Below, in pieces: positions 53,197-61,941 of a stretch of DNA of 64,000 bases (positions within the stretch are counted from its first letter, which is position 1; each line of letters starts with the position of its first letter). The translations under genes and the position numbers were made by a program. The notes under the pieces were generated by a model, which saw nothing but the letters and a program-made list of their open reading frames with translations, made no database searches and was not told the DNA's origin. The DNA comes from Selenomonadaceae bacterium. Its GTDB lineage: Bacteria; Bacillota; Negativicutes; Selenomonadales; Selenomonadaceae. The stretch is from NCBI GenBank assembly GCA_017614505.1, contig JAGABT010000017.1, positions 124,001 through 188,000 of the forward strand, read 5' to 3'.

Positions 53197-54277
53197 AAAT
53201 TCTCGGCACGCGGCTTGAAACTAAGCACGTCACCTCGTAGTTAATCGTTCCCAAATGTTTCGCGGCGTCGTCAATGCTGATTAAATCGCCGCCGAACAAA
53301 ATCGCCTCGTCGCCAGCTTCGACGCCAGGAATATCCGTCACGTCGACCATAAATTGATCCATGCAGATTCGACCGGCGACCGGCGCCAGTTTCCCGCGAA
53401 TTTCGACGTGGAAATTTTTGTAGGCGCGAATGTAGCCGTCGGCGTAACCGAGCGGCAGCGTGGCGATAACCGAATCTCGGGCGGCGATAAAATCCCTGCC
53501 GTAGCCAATCGAAGTACCGGCTGGAATTTTTTTTATGAAAACGACGCGAGCGACGAGTTTCATTGCTGGCTGAAGTTCAATCGCGTGCGGAAAATCTGCG
53601 GCAGGGTACAAGCCGTAAGTTATAATCCCTGCGCGAACCATTTCCAGATGAGCTTCGGGAATTTCGAGAATGGCGGCGCTCTCGGCGATGTGGCGAATTT
53701 TCGCGGGGATTTTTTCAGCGGTCGACGTGAAAAGTTTCAGCTGGCGGCGCGTGAAAGTTCTGTCTGGCGAATCGGCGTCGGCGAAGTGCGTGAAAATTCC
53801 TTCAAGCTCGACGTTCGGCAGCCTGGAAATTTCAGCGGCAAGCTCAACGGCGTCGGCGGGGTAAGCGCCAATCCTGCCCATGCCGGTTTCAATTTTTAAA
53901 TGGATTTTCGCCTGCGCGTCGAATTTAACGGCAGCGGCGGAAATTTTTTTTGCCAGCGCCAAATCCGCCACGGTAGCCGTGATTTTATTTTCCACGACAA
54001 CTTCAGCGGCGGAGTGCGGAATAAGTCCGAGAATCAGAACCGGCAGCGTGAAGCCTGCGCGACGCAGTTCCAGCGCCTCTTCGACAGTCGCCACGGCTAA
54101 AAAATCAGCGCCGCATTCCACGGCAATTTTGGAAACTTCAACCGCGCCGTGACCGTAAGCGTTCGCCTTGACGACGACGCAAAGTCTGGCAGCAGGTTGA
54201 ATGTGGCGGCGAATTTCGGTAAGATTGTGTCGAATCGCGCCCAGATTTATTTCAGCGTAAACATCTCGGTAATTCAT
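53186..54277 (-). CDS. alr: Alanine racemase
   Basis: A 363-residue PLP enzyme making D-Ala for peptidoglycan. The PLP Lys is in VVKANAYGHGAVEVS; catalytic Tyr probably in IGYGRDF; GRICMDQFMVDVTDI is the second signature. Confidence 0.96.
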   Translation of the reverse strand: MNYRDVYAEINLGAIRHNLTEIRRHIQPAARLCVVVKANAYGHGAVEVSKIAVECGADFLAVATVEEALELRRAGFTLPVLILGLIPHSAAEVVVENKITATVADLALAKKISAAAVKFDAQAKIHLKIETGMGRIGAYPADAVELAAEISRLPNVELEGIFTHFADADSPDRTFTRRQLKLFTSTAEKIPAKIRHIAESAAILEIPEAHLEMVRAGIITYGLYPAADFPHAIELQPAMKLVARVVFIKKIPAGTSIGYGRDFIAARDSVIATLPLGYADGYIRAYKNFHVEIRGKLAPVAGRICMDQFMVDVTDIPGVEAGDEAILFGGDLISIDDAAKHLGTINYEVTCLVSSRVPRIFKR

Positions 54278-54349
54278 AGCAAATCGCTCCTGATTTTTTG
54301 AATGAAAAGCGTAAAAAGTTTGAGTTTCTTAACAACAGGCGGTGATATT

Positions 54350-55339
54350 TTGAAATTCAAGGAATTTATGGCGGCGCTCGACAAGGAGCTCAAGCACGTC
54401 TATCTTTTGAGCGGCGAGGAAACTTTCTACATTGACAAGGCGCGCGAAAAAATTCTGGCTAAACTCTGCGTCAGCCGCGCGGATTTGGTAACGCTCGACT
54501 GCAGCGATAAAATTCCGCCAGCTGACATTGCCAACGCTATCGACAGCGCGCCGCTTTTCAGCCCGCTTAACGTCGTACTCGTCAAAAATGCGCCGTTCTT
54601 CAGCAGCGAGGGAAAATTTGAGCGGCTGGAAAATATCCTGAGCAATATGCTCGAAACCAGCTACGTGATTTTTATCGCGAAATCCGTCAACAAGCAGCGC
54701 AAGCTTTACAAAATCGTTTCAAAGGTCGGCGAATTTCTGGAGGCGGAACCTCTGCGCCCGTGGCAGATTGACGACTGGCTCAACGATAAACTCAAGGCGA
54801 TCGGAAAAAATATGAACTTCGAAGCGCGCAAATATTTTGCGGAAAGAATCAGCGTCCTTTCGGAAATTTCGCTGTGGTATCTCGATAACGAACTCAGCAA
54901 GGTCGCGCTGTACTCCGGCAGGGAAATTTCGGTCAGCGATTTGGAAAAAAATATGCTGGAAATGCCCGAAGTCTCAAACTTCGCCGTCACCGACGCCGTC
55001 GACGCCAGAAAAGTCAAAGACGCCGTTCAAATCCTGCGCACGCAGCTCCGCGATAGAAATAAGGCGCCCGCTTTAACCGCCGTCCTCGCCAGCCACGTCC
55101 GCAAACTTATCCGCGCGAAATTTTTTATCAAAGCCGGTGTGAAGGGTAAACCGCTGGCTGAGAAACTCGAAATGCACCCGTTCGTCGCGCAGAAATTTGA
55201 AAAGACCGCCGCCACTTATTCCGCGAAACTCCTCGAAGAAATTTTCATGGAACTTGCTGACGCGGATTTCAAAATAAAGAGCGGACGCGCCGACGCTGAA
55301 ATTCTGGAGCGCATCGTTATCAAACTCGCCCGCCGCTGA
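54350..55339 (+). CDS. holA: DNA polymerase III delta subunit
   Basis: A 329-residue clamp-loader subunit: VYLLSGEETFYIDKAREKIL, VVLVKNAPFF, and the C-terminal LRTQLRDRNKAPALTAVLASHVRKL. The start is TTG at 54350 after GGCGGTG; the in-frame ATG at 54302 lacks a ribosome site. Confidence 0.92.
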   Translation: MKFKEFMAALDKELKHVYLLSGEETFYIDKAREKILAKLCVSRADLVTLDCSDKIPPADIANAIDSAPLFSPLNVVLVKNAPFFSSEGKFERLENILSNMLETSYVIFIAKSVNKQRKLYKIVSKVGEFLEAEPLRPWQIDDWLNDKLKAIGKNMNFEARKYFAERISVLSEISLWYLDNELSKVALYSGREISVSDLEKNMLEMPEVSNFAVTDAVDARKVKDAVQILRTQLRDRNKAPALTAVLASHVRKLIRAKFFIKAGVKGKPLAEKLEMHPFVAQKFEKTAATYSAKLLEEIFMELADADFKIKSGRADAEILERIVIKLARR

Positions 55340-55341
55340 AT

Positions 55342-55746
55342 TTACTTTATCCCCGTCAGCTTTTCGATTACCGGTCGGAAAAATTCGTAGCCTATCTGCC
55401 ACGCCGGTATCAGCGACACGCCGAAAAACAGCACCAGGTTGAACAGCAGCGCCGCCAGCGACCGCATGATAATTGAGTACAGCGCGACTACGCCGCACAA
55501 GCCCCAAACTGCGACCTGCCACATTTCCGCCTGGAGCCCCGCCTCGAACGTCGCGTAAATCAGCAAGCCGACGATTAGTAGAATCAAAATCGACAGCGCC
55601 ATTACCCATTTCGTCTTCGTGCGCATGTGGAAAATGCCGTGCCCGTTTTCATCCTTAACCTCGTCAAGCGAACTGACATCAAAGCGCGCCTCGTTCGGGT
55701 GCGTATCCGCGTATTTCTTTTCAGTTTTATTTTCGTCGTCAGCCAT
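55342..55746 (-). CDS. Hypothetical membrane protein
   Basis: A 134-residue protein not recognised. A charged cytoplasmic N-terminus (about 45 residues, NKTEKKYADTHPNEARFD) is followed by about three membrane helices (WVMALSILILLIVGLLIYA, VAVWGLCGVVALYSII, ALLFNLVLFFGVSLI). The start is ATG at 55746 behind AAGGGG. Convergent with holA, divergent from the ABC gene. Confidence 0.7.
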   Translation of the reverse strand: MADDENKTEKKYADTHPNEARFDVSSLDEVKDENGHGIFHMRTKTKWVMALSILILLIVGLLIYATFEAGLQAEMWQVAVWGLCGVVALYSIIMRSLAALLFNLVLFFGVSLIPAWQIGYEFFRPVIEKLTGIK

Positions 55747-55813
55747 AAGAATCAGCCCCTTTCGCGTAATTTTACTACCACTACGCCGAATTTGTCTACG
55801 GAAATTGAGTGCC

Positions 55814-57250
55814 ATGAAAAAATTTTTACCGGCGCTGGCTGCGAATCTGTCGGCGGCGCTTTCCGAAATTTTACTGCTTGCGGCGTCCGCGTGGCTAATC
55901 GCAACTGCCGCGTTGAAACCGCCTCTCAGCGCGCTGTCGCTGGGAATAACTTTGGTGCGGGCGGCAGGAATTTCGCGCGCGGCTTTGCGGTATGCGGACA
56001 GATTTTTGACGCACAGAGTAATTTTCGAGCTACTGGACGAAATTCGCGAGAAACTATTCCGGCGGGCGGCGGCTCAGATTTCGCCACGGCGCGGAGAAAT
56101 TTTGCACGAACTGACCGTCACGGCGGATTTGCTGAAAGATTTTCTGCCGCGCGTGATTTTACCGCTGGCGACGGCGGCGGGCGTGACGCTTTTGCTGACG
56201 GCATTTTTATGGCAGGCGGCAGGGATTTTCGCGCTGATTTTACCGGCGGTATTTTTGCTGGCGGTAATTTTTTCGTGGAAGGCAGAATTTGGAGTAGCGG
56301 ACGATTCGGAGTACCGCGCGAAGATTCTTGACTTCCACGGCGTCGACGAGCTGAAAATTTTCGGCGTGGCACCGGCGTTGAAAAAACTTGACGCGGCGGC
56401 TGAAAGATTTGGTTCGGCGCAGGCGGAAATTTCGACGCTGCAGGCAAGATTCGACGCGCTGATAAAAATTCTGGCGGCGGTGGGAATCTGCGCGATACTG
56501 CTGGAACTGAGCGCGGCTGTCGGAAAAGTTGAGCTGACGGTCTGGACGCTGGTACTGTTGGCGGCGCTGGAGCTTTTAGCGGCTGTACCGGTGGCGGTTC
56601 GCACTTACAAAAAAATTCGTGGCGCTGAAACTCTGGCGTTGGAAAATAAAGTCGCGCAGGAAGTTGCGACGGATTTGGCTGTGGAAATGCGCGGCGTGGA
56701 TTTTGGCTACGACGCGGCTCAGCCGGTGCTTAAAAATTTCAGCCTGAATATTGGGCGCGGTGAGCGCTGGGCGATTCTGGGCGAGAGCGGCGCCGGTAAG
56801 ACTACGCTGGTTTATCTGATGACGAAAATTTATGCGGCGGACAGCGGGAGCGTGGCGATTAGCGGCACGGTTGCGGCGGCGACTTCGACGAATTACATTT
56901 TCAGCGATTCGGTGCGCGGGAACTTTGAAATTTACGCGGACAGTTCAAAGATGGCGGAGGCGCTGAAGATTTGCCAACTGGAAGATTTTGAAACTGACGC
57001 GGCGCTGGGAGAAGACGGCGCTGAAATTTCTGGCGGCGAAAGAGTTCGAGTGCAGACGGCGCTGGCGCTGGCTAAAAATCCTGACGTGCTGATTTTGGAC
57101 GAGCCGACGGCAGGACTTGACAGGATTCGCGCTGAAAAATTAATCGACGCCGTGATTTTGGATTCGGCAAAAAAAAATCGCACGCTGATAGTTATCACGC
57201 ACGATTTGAGTGTTGCAAAAAAATTTAAGAATGTCGTTGAACTTGCCTGA
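55814..57250 (+). CDS. CydC-like ABC exporter half-transporter
   Basis: A 478-residue protein with an N-terminal membrane domain (about 1-270, six helices, LRYADRFLTHRVIFELLDEIREKLF as in CydC) and a C-terminal ATPase. Walker A LGESGAGKTT, signature ISGGERVRVQTA, Walker B VLILDEPTAGLD, H-loop VITHD. It is shorter than typical CydC (~550), and no CydD partner is adjacent. CydDC exports cysteine/glutathione; here the function is uncertain. Confidence 0.75.
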   Translation: MKKFLPALAANLSAALSEILLLAASAWLIATAALKPPLSALSLGITLVRAAGISRAALRYADRFLTHRVIFELLDEIREKLFRRAAAQISPRRGEILHELTVTADLLKDFLPRVILPLATAAGVTLLLTAFLWQAAGIFALILPAVFLLAVIFSWKAEFGVADDSEYRAKILDFHGVDELKIFGVAPALKKLDAAAERFGSAQAEISTLQARFDALIKILAAVGICAILLELSAAVGKVELTVWTLVLLAALELLAAVPVAVRTYKKIRGAETLALENKVAQEVATDLAVEMRGVDFGYDAAQPVLKNFSLNIGRGERWAILGESGAGKTTLVYLMTKIYAADSGSVAISGTVAAATSTNYIFSDSVRGNFEIYADSSKMAEALKICQLEDFETDAALGEDGAEISGGERVRVQTALALAKNPDVLILDEPTAGLDRIRAEKLIDAVILDSAKKNRTLIVITHDLSVAKKFKNVVELA

Positions 57251-57301
57251 AAGCCAGCAATTAGAGAAGCGCCCAGCAATTTGCTAAGAGACGCCGAAAG
57301 T

Positions 57302-57419
57302 GGCCGCCCTGCAAATTCGACGAGTAGGAGGATTTGCTACTGGCGGCCAAGCTTTCTTGCTAAAGAGCACGCCTTGCTACGCAAGCCGCGCAGGTTACTT
57401 TCTTTCTCGAAAGAAAGTG
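57302..57419. repeat. Composite palindromic element G (with 25-nt module)
   Basis: Reverse orientation. GGCCGCC/GGCGGCC arms with the 25-nt module (57312-57336) as loop, then GCTAAAGAGCACGCCTTGCT and CGCAAGCCGCGCA as in element D, and ACTTTCTTTC/GAAAGAAAGT. Lacks the CGCTTCCGGCG hairpin. Between convergent genes. Confidence 0.85.
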
Positions 57420-57438
57420 ACATATAAAAATCTTTCTT

Positions 57439-57936
57439 TTATTCGGGTTCAGAAATTTTATCGAGACCAATGTGTTCGTCAACCCACGCCGAGGTTTCTT
57501 CGGGCGACTTATCGAGGACGTAAATGAGTTCGCTGATAAGAATCTGGCGGGAAAGTTCCAAAAGGCGCGCTTCGCCGCTGGAAATTTTACGTTTGACATT
57601 CTGGCGGGAAAGGTTTCTTGCGACGGCGGCGACTTCGAGAATATCGCCGGACTTAAGGCGGTCAAGGGTCGCGTGGTAACGCTTGTTCCAGCTGCCGACC
57701 GCGTCGTCAGATTCGCCGCCGAGAACTTCTTCGACCGAGCTGAGCTGGGACGCGTCAATAATTTCGCGCAGACCAATTTCCTCAACCTTATCGACGGGCA
57801 GCATAAGTTTCAGGCTCCCCATCGGCAGCTGCATAATGTAATAAGATTTCGTGACGCCGCCGACTTCAGTTTCCTCAATTTCAGTAACCTCGCCCGCGCC
57901 GTGCATAGGATAAACGATTCTATCTCCGATTTCCAT
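57439..57936 (-). CDS. carD: CarD family transcriptional regulator
   Basis: A 165-residue protein: IGDRIVYPMHGAGEVTEIEETEVG (landmark, RNAP-interacting Tudor-like domain), then a helical DNA-binding C-terminal domain (RYHATLDRLKSGDILEVAAV). The start is ATG at 57936 behind GGGAGGTGG. CarD binds RNA polymerase beta and stabilises open complexes. Confidence 0.93.
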   Translation of the reverse strand: MEIGDRIVYPMHGAGEVTEIEETEVGGVTKSYYIMQLPMGSLKLMLPVDKVEEIGLREIIDASQLSSVEEVLGGESDDAVGSWNKRYHATLDRLKSGDILEVAAVARNLSRQNVKRKISSGEARLLELSRQILISELIYVLDKSPEETSAWVDEHIGLDKISEPE

Positions 57937-57967
57937 TCTTACGCCACCTCCCATAAAAATTTGGCAA

Positions 57968-58924
57968 TTATTCAGCCTTTGTCGAGCGCATAAAAAGATA
58001 CATCAGCTGATCTTCGGGGTCTCCATTTTCGTAAAGAATATTGTAAACGGCGCGGCTGATTGGCAGTTCGACGCCGGTTTTTTTAGAAAGTTCCATGAGC
58101 GCGGCGACGGTTTCGACGCCCTCGGCAAGCTTATCGAATTTTTTCTGCTGAATAAAATCTTCGCCGAAAAGGCGGTTGCGGCTGTGCCTGGAAAAAAGCG
58201 TTGCTTCGTAGTCGCCAAGGTGGCTCAAGCCGTAGACCGTCATTTTATCGCCGCCGAGAAATTCTACGAGCCGCGAAAGTTCAGCCGTGCCTCGCGCCAT
58301 TAATGCGCCCTTCAGACTCGTGCAGTTCAAGCCGTCAAGCATACCGGCAGCGATACCGACGACATTTTTTGCCGCCGCGCCAATTTCAATTCCGAGCAAA
58401 TCTGCGCCGTAGTAGAAACGAATCAGCGGGCTCTTAAAAATTTCGACAGCCTCGCGCGTCAGAGTTTCGCTGGCGGACGCCATAACCATGCAGTTCGGAA
58501 TGCTTGCAACAAAATCTTCGACGTGCCCTGGACCTGCCCAGACCGCCGCGTTTCCGCCAAGAACTTCAGTGAAAATTTCAGAAAGGCATTTGCCGGTGCC
58601 GCGTTCGAGCCCCTTCATGCAGAGCACAAAAATTTTTTTGCTAAGCTCAAGATTCAGCGCCTTAATTTCTTCAAGCAAGCCGCGAAAATTCTGCGCGCCG
58701 ACGGAAATTATAATGACGCTGGCTGAATTTATGGCGTCGCTGAGATTTTTCGTGAGGTGAACTTCCGGCGGGAGCTGAAGATAATCGTTGGCGCCGGTAG
58801 TTTCGAGCCTGTGCATATTTTTTGAGCCAGCGCGACCGTAAAGCGTAACGTCGTGACCGATTTTGGCGGAATACCACGCGTGGAAACTGCCCCAGCGCCC
58901 GCAGCCGAGTATGCTGATTTTCAT
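57968..58924 (-). CDS. gpsA: NAD(P)-dependent glycerol-3-phosphate dehydrogenase-like protein
   Basis: A 318-residue Rossmann enzyme: ILGCGRWGSFHAW, then SVGAQNFRGLLEEI, WAGPGHVEDF, the catalytic Lys in IEIGAAAKNVVGIAAG, and GLSHLGDYEATLFSRHSRNR. The divergent glycine motif (GCGRWG) and WAGPGHVEDF in place of the usual LSGPSFA suggest a paralogue, but the scaffold is GpsA. It begins 12 bp after the fucosyltransferase gene. Confidence 0.8.
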   Translation of the reverse strand: MKISILGCGRWGSFHAWYSAKIGHDVTLYGRAGSKNMHRLETTGANDYLQLPPEVHLTKNLSDAINSASVIIISVGAQNFRGLLEEIKALNLELSKKIFVLCMKGLERGTGKCLSEIFTEVLGGNAAVWAGPGHVEDFVASIPNCMVMASASETLTREAVEIFKSPLIRFYYGADLLGIEIGAAAKNVVGIAAGMLDGLNCTSLKGALMARGTAELSRLVEFLGGDKMTVYGLSHLGDYEATLFSRHSRNRLFGEDFIQQKKFDKLAEGVETVAALMELSKKTGVELPISRAVYNILYENGDPEDQLMYLFMRSTKAE

Positions 58925-58936
58925 TCAAAACCTCCG

Positions 58937-60541
58937 CTAATTCATTCGCCCGTAGAAAACCTGCGGCACAATAACAATTTTCTCAGTGCGTACAAATGCA
59001 TTGACTAAAAACATGAGTTCTGCATTTCCCTTCATATTTTCGTCAAAGTAAATTTTATTTTCGACGAGGAAGGCGCGCTTAAAAATTTTAGTGCCGATCA
59101 GGTTGTCGAGCTGTTTGTTAGACAGCAGTGCCAGTTTGGAATTATCGTCAATTTGAATCATAGTTGGCGTGTTCCAGCCTTGAAATATTCCCGCTGATTT
59201 AATTGTAAATTTTTTATCATCAATTCCCGTGATGTATACCTCTCCGTCGGCTTTTTCCGCAACGTTCTTGTAAGTACATATAATTTGCGGGGCGATGCTC
59301 TGAAATTGTTCGTAATTTGTGCCGTGAAGTTTTCTGACAAAATGTTGCTGAAAGGCACTTTCCCAAAGCGAGGCAATCAATCCCACGGTATCCGAAAAAA
59401 TAAAATCTTTACCGGTAAGAAATATAACGTACTCACCGTGTGCCAAATCAAGCCCTTTGTTCCATGCCGCGCGTTTTCCAGCCGCAGGATTCACCTTTAA
59501 GATTGTCATTCTGCTAAGGGAGGCAAAACGCCTGTAAGCTTCGCCGCTGTTGCAAATACTGGCGTCGAGAATGATTACCTCGAAAGACCGATGATGCTGT
59601 GAAAGATTTATCTGCATCGTTTGAGCCGCAGTGACAGCATTTTCATCGTCGACATAAATAACCATTGACATGAGCGGTGGAAAGTCAAGAAGCGATAAAT
59701 TGCTGCGGTCAACGGCGATACTCGTAAAACCTTCGGCTGTTACCAAATAGTCGTTTGGCGAGAAAACTTTCTTATCGGGATTGGAGTTGAGCCACGCTCC
59801 CCACCAGCTGAAACTGCTGTTAGCGATTATATTGTGCTTGCACAAAGTCATAAGATAGAGTTCTTCGTAGTCTTGCTCACAGTCTTTGACAAACTCTGTC
59901 GGGAGCCCGAAGTCCAGATTTTCCTTAGCCCATTCCAAATCGTTGGAGAAAACGAATACAGTAAACTTTGGAATGCTTTTCTTAAGTTCTTTGATGCAAC
60001 GGAAATAATAGTTTACAGGGAGCGTGCCGAAATTTAACTGGGCAGGATTCAGATAATCACCGCGTCGAACATGCAAAGATACTGCACAATCTGACGCAAG
60101 AATTTTTTGGCGCCATGATTCTGAAACTTTACCAATGGGATTTTTAGGTGTAAGTTCCTTCCGAAGAATATCGGCAATATCTTTGAAATATTCCTCGCGC
60201 TGCCAGTAACCATGGAGATGAACATTATCGATATTGGCACCGGCGAGCAATTCAGGAACATACGCTCTGGGCGCGTCGCTGGTATCGATGCGGCGAATAT
60301 TTTTTTCTGGATCAAAACCTGCGTCCGTTTCGTTCTTCACTAATTCGAGTTCTTCAGGCGTAGTGAGATTTTCTTGGATGTTGAAATCACCGAGTCGATA
60401 GCTTTCATTTGGATTATCAGAATTGATTATCACAGACAGATCCAGTTTCAGTGTAGTGTTGTTTTTATGAGCCAGGCACCGCCCCAATGCGTATTGAAAA
60501 AACTGGTTACCGAGTCCACCGCGTAAAAGAGAAATTATCAT
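58937..60541 (-). CDS. Alpha-1,2-fucosyltransferase (GT11) fused to a GT2-like domain
   Basis: A 534-residue protein. Residues 1-285 are GT11: LLRGGLGNQFFQYALGR, the GDP-fucose motif HVRRGDY and NSSFSWWGAWLN. From about 290 a second domain opens MSMVIYVDDENAVTAAQTMQ and continues with EVIILDASICNSGEAYRRFA and AAWNKGLDLAHGEYVIFLTGKD, resembling GT2 family A; its usual DxD appears as TGKD, so activity is doubtful. The start is ATG at 60541 behind GGGAGG. Next to GDP-fucose synthesis genes, consistent with fucosylating a surface glycan. Confidence 0.85.
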   Translation of the reverse strand: MIISLLRGGLGNQFFQYALGRCLAHKNNTTLKLDLSVIINSDNPNESYRLGDFNIQENLTTPEELELVKNETDAGFDPEKNIRRIDTSDAPRAYVPELLAGANIDNVHLHGYWQREEYFKDIADILRKELTPKNPIGKVSESWRQKILASDCAVSLHVRRGDYLNPAQLNFGTLPVNYYFRCIKELKKSIPKFTVFVFSNDLEWAKENLDFGLPTEFVKDCEQDYEELYLMTLCKHNIIANSSFSWWGAWLNSNPDKKVFSPNDYLVTAEGFTSIAVDRSNLSLLDFPPLMSMVIYVDDENAVTAAQTMQINLSQHHRSFEVIILDASICNSGEAYRRFASLSRMTILKVNPAAGKRAAWNKGLDLAHGEYVIFLTGKDFIFSDTVGLIASLWESAFQQHFVRKLHGTNYEQFQSIAPQIICTYKNVAEKADGEVYITGIDDKKFTIKSAGIFQGWNTPTMIQIDDNSKLALLSNKQLDNLIGTKIFKRAFLVENKIYFDENMKGNAELMFLVNAFVRTEKIVIVPQVFYGRMN

Positions 60542-60542
60542 T

Positions 60543-61847
60543 TCAAACCTCCCATAAAATTTTATCTTCGACGCTGATGTCCCTGCCGATCTGAACTTCA
60601 ATCGCCTTCAAGCTCGTATCGGCAATGAGCGTGTGCTTAACGCCAACTGGAATTTCAACAACGTCGCCGACCGTCACCGTTTTAGTTTCGCCGTCAAGTA
60701 CGACGCGCCCGCGCCCTGCGATTATCGTCCAGACTTCGCGGCGGAAATTGTGGCTATGATAGCGCATTTTATTCCCAGCGGTGAGCGTAACTTTAATCGT
60801 CAGACTTTCAGCGCCCACGTCGATAACTTTGTACTCGCCCCAGGATTTTTCAGCGAAGCGAATCTGCCGGTGAAGATTTTCCGCCATCGGTTTAATGAAA
60901 CTCGACTGAACTTTATCCGCGACCAGAATCCCGTCGGGGCTGGCGGCGACCACGATATTTTTCAAACCCATTGCGATAACCGGCATGTCAGTTTCGTTGA
61001 CGACGTGAGAATTTTCGCAGGCGGCGTCAAACTGAACGTCGCCAATCCCCGCCGCGTCCATGACTTCGGTGAAGGTATTCCACGTGCCGAGGTCTTTCCA
61101 CGCGCCGCCGTAGCGAATGACCTTGATATTTTTTTCGTGCTCAACGACAGCGTAGTCAAAGCTGATATCCGGCAGCGCGGAATAATTTTCCAGCAGCTCC
61201 GCGTAAGAATCTGTACCCAAAATCTCGCGGGACTTTTCAAGAACGTAGCTGAGCCTGCAGGCGAAAACGCCGCCATTCCACAAGCCGCCAGCGTCAATAT
61301 ATTTCTGCGCAGTTGCGGCATTCGGCTTTTCCTTGAACTCCAGCACGCCGCTGACAGTATCTTTCGTCGCCGGCAGAATGTAGCCGTACTTCTCGCTGGG
61401 ATACGTCGGCGCAATTCCCATCAGCACCAGATTTGAAGTTTCAACCAGCGCCGCCATTTTCTCGAAAGCCGCGAAAAATTCATATTCGACGTACGGGTCG
61501 ACAGGGCAGATTACCAGCGGCTCTTCCAAAGAAATTTTCCGCACGTCGCACAGATAAGCTGCCGTCAGCGCTATAGCTGGGAAGGTGTTCCGCCTGCACG
61601 GCTCAACAGAAATATCCACGCCCGCGCCGACGTACTTGCGCAGGATTTTTTTCTGCGTCCTTGAAGTCGAAATGGTTACCGGCGCGCTGGCAGTTTCGCG
61701 AATCTGCCGCAGGACGCGCTGAACCATCGATTCGCGTCCGCCCTCAACTGCGAAAATTTTTATGAACTGTTTCGCGCGGATTTCGTTGGATAGCGGCCAC
61801 AGTCTTTTCCCGCTCCCGCCAGAAAGTAAAATTATCTGCATTGGCAC
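60543..61847 (-). CDS. manC: Mannose-1-phosphate guanylyltransferase
   Basis: A 434-residue enzyme: nucleotidyltransferase motif LLSGGSGKRLWPLSNEIRAKQF, then VICPVDPYVEY, ILEFKEKPN-like VLEFKEKPNA, WNGGVF, and a C-terminal cupin (MRYHSHNFRREVWTIIAGRGRVVLDG landmarks). The length is slightly shorter than bifunctional ManC/PMI; the cupin may give isomerase activity. It makes GDP-mannose for gmd. Confidence 0.92.
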   Translation of the reverse strand: MPMQIILLSGGSGKRLWPLSNEIRAKQFIKIFAVEGGRESMVQRVLRQIRETASAPVTISTSRTQKKILRKYVGAGVDISVEPCRRNTFPAIALTAAYLCDVRKISLEEPLVICPVDPYVEYEFFAAFEKMAALVETSNLVLMGIAPTYPSEKYGYILPATKDTVSGVLEFKEKPNAATAQKYIDAGGLWNGGVFACRLSYVLEKSREILGTDSYAELLENYSALPDISFDYAVVEHEKNIKVIRYGGAWKDLGTWNTFTEVMDAAGIGDVQFDAACENSHVVNETDMPVIAMGLKNIVVAASPDGILVADKVQSSFIKPMAENLHRQIRFAEKSWGEYKVIDVGAESLTIKVTLTAGNKMRYHSHNFRREVWTIIAGRGRVVLDGETKTVTVGDVVEIPVGVKHTLIADTSLKAIEVQIGRDISVEDKILWEV

Positions 61848-61898
61848 CCCTGCTCATTTTTTTGCAATGACATTCAAACTCATAGCCGCTGAAAATCA

Positions 61899-61927
61899 AT
61901 TGTAACGAGATTTTTCGCCGCAGTCAA
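61899..61927 (-). promoter_or_regulatory. Promoter of manC
   Basis: On the minus strand TTGACT (61927-61922) and TACAAT (61904-61899) are 17 bp apart, between fcl and manC. manC and the fucosyltransferase can thus be expressed independently of gmd-fcl. Confidence 0.65.
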
Positions 61928-61941
61928 AATATTCCTCCAAT

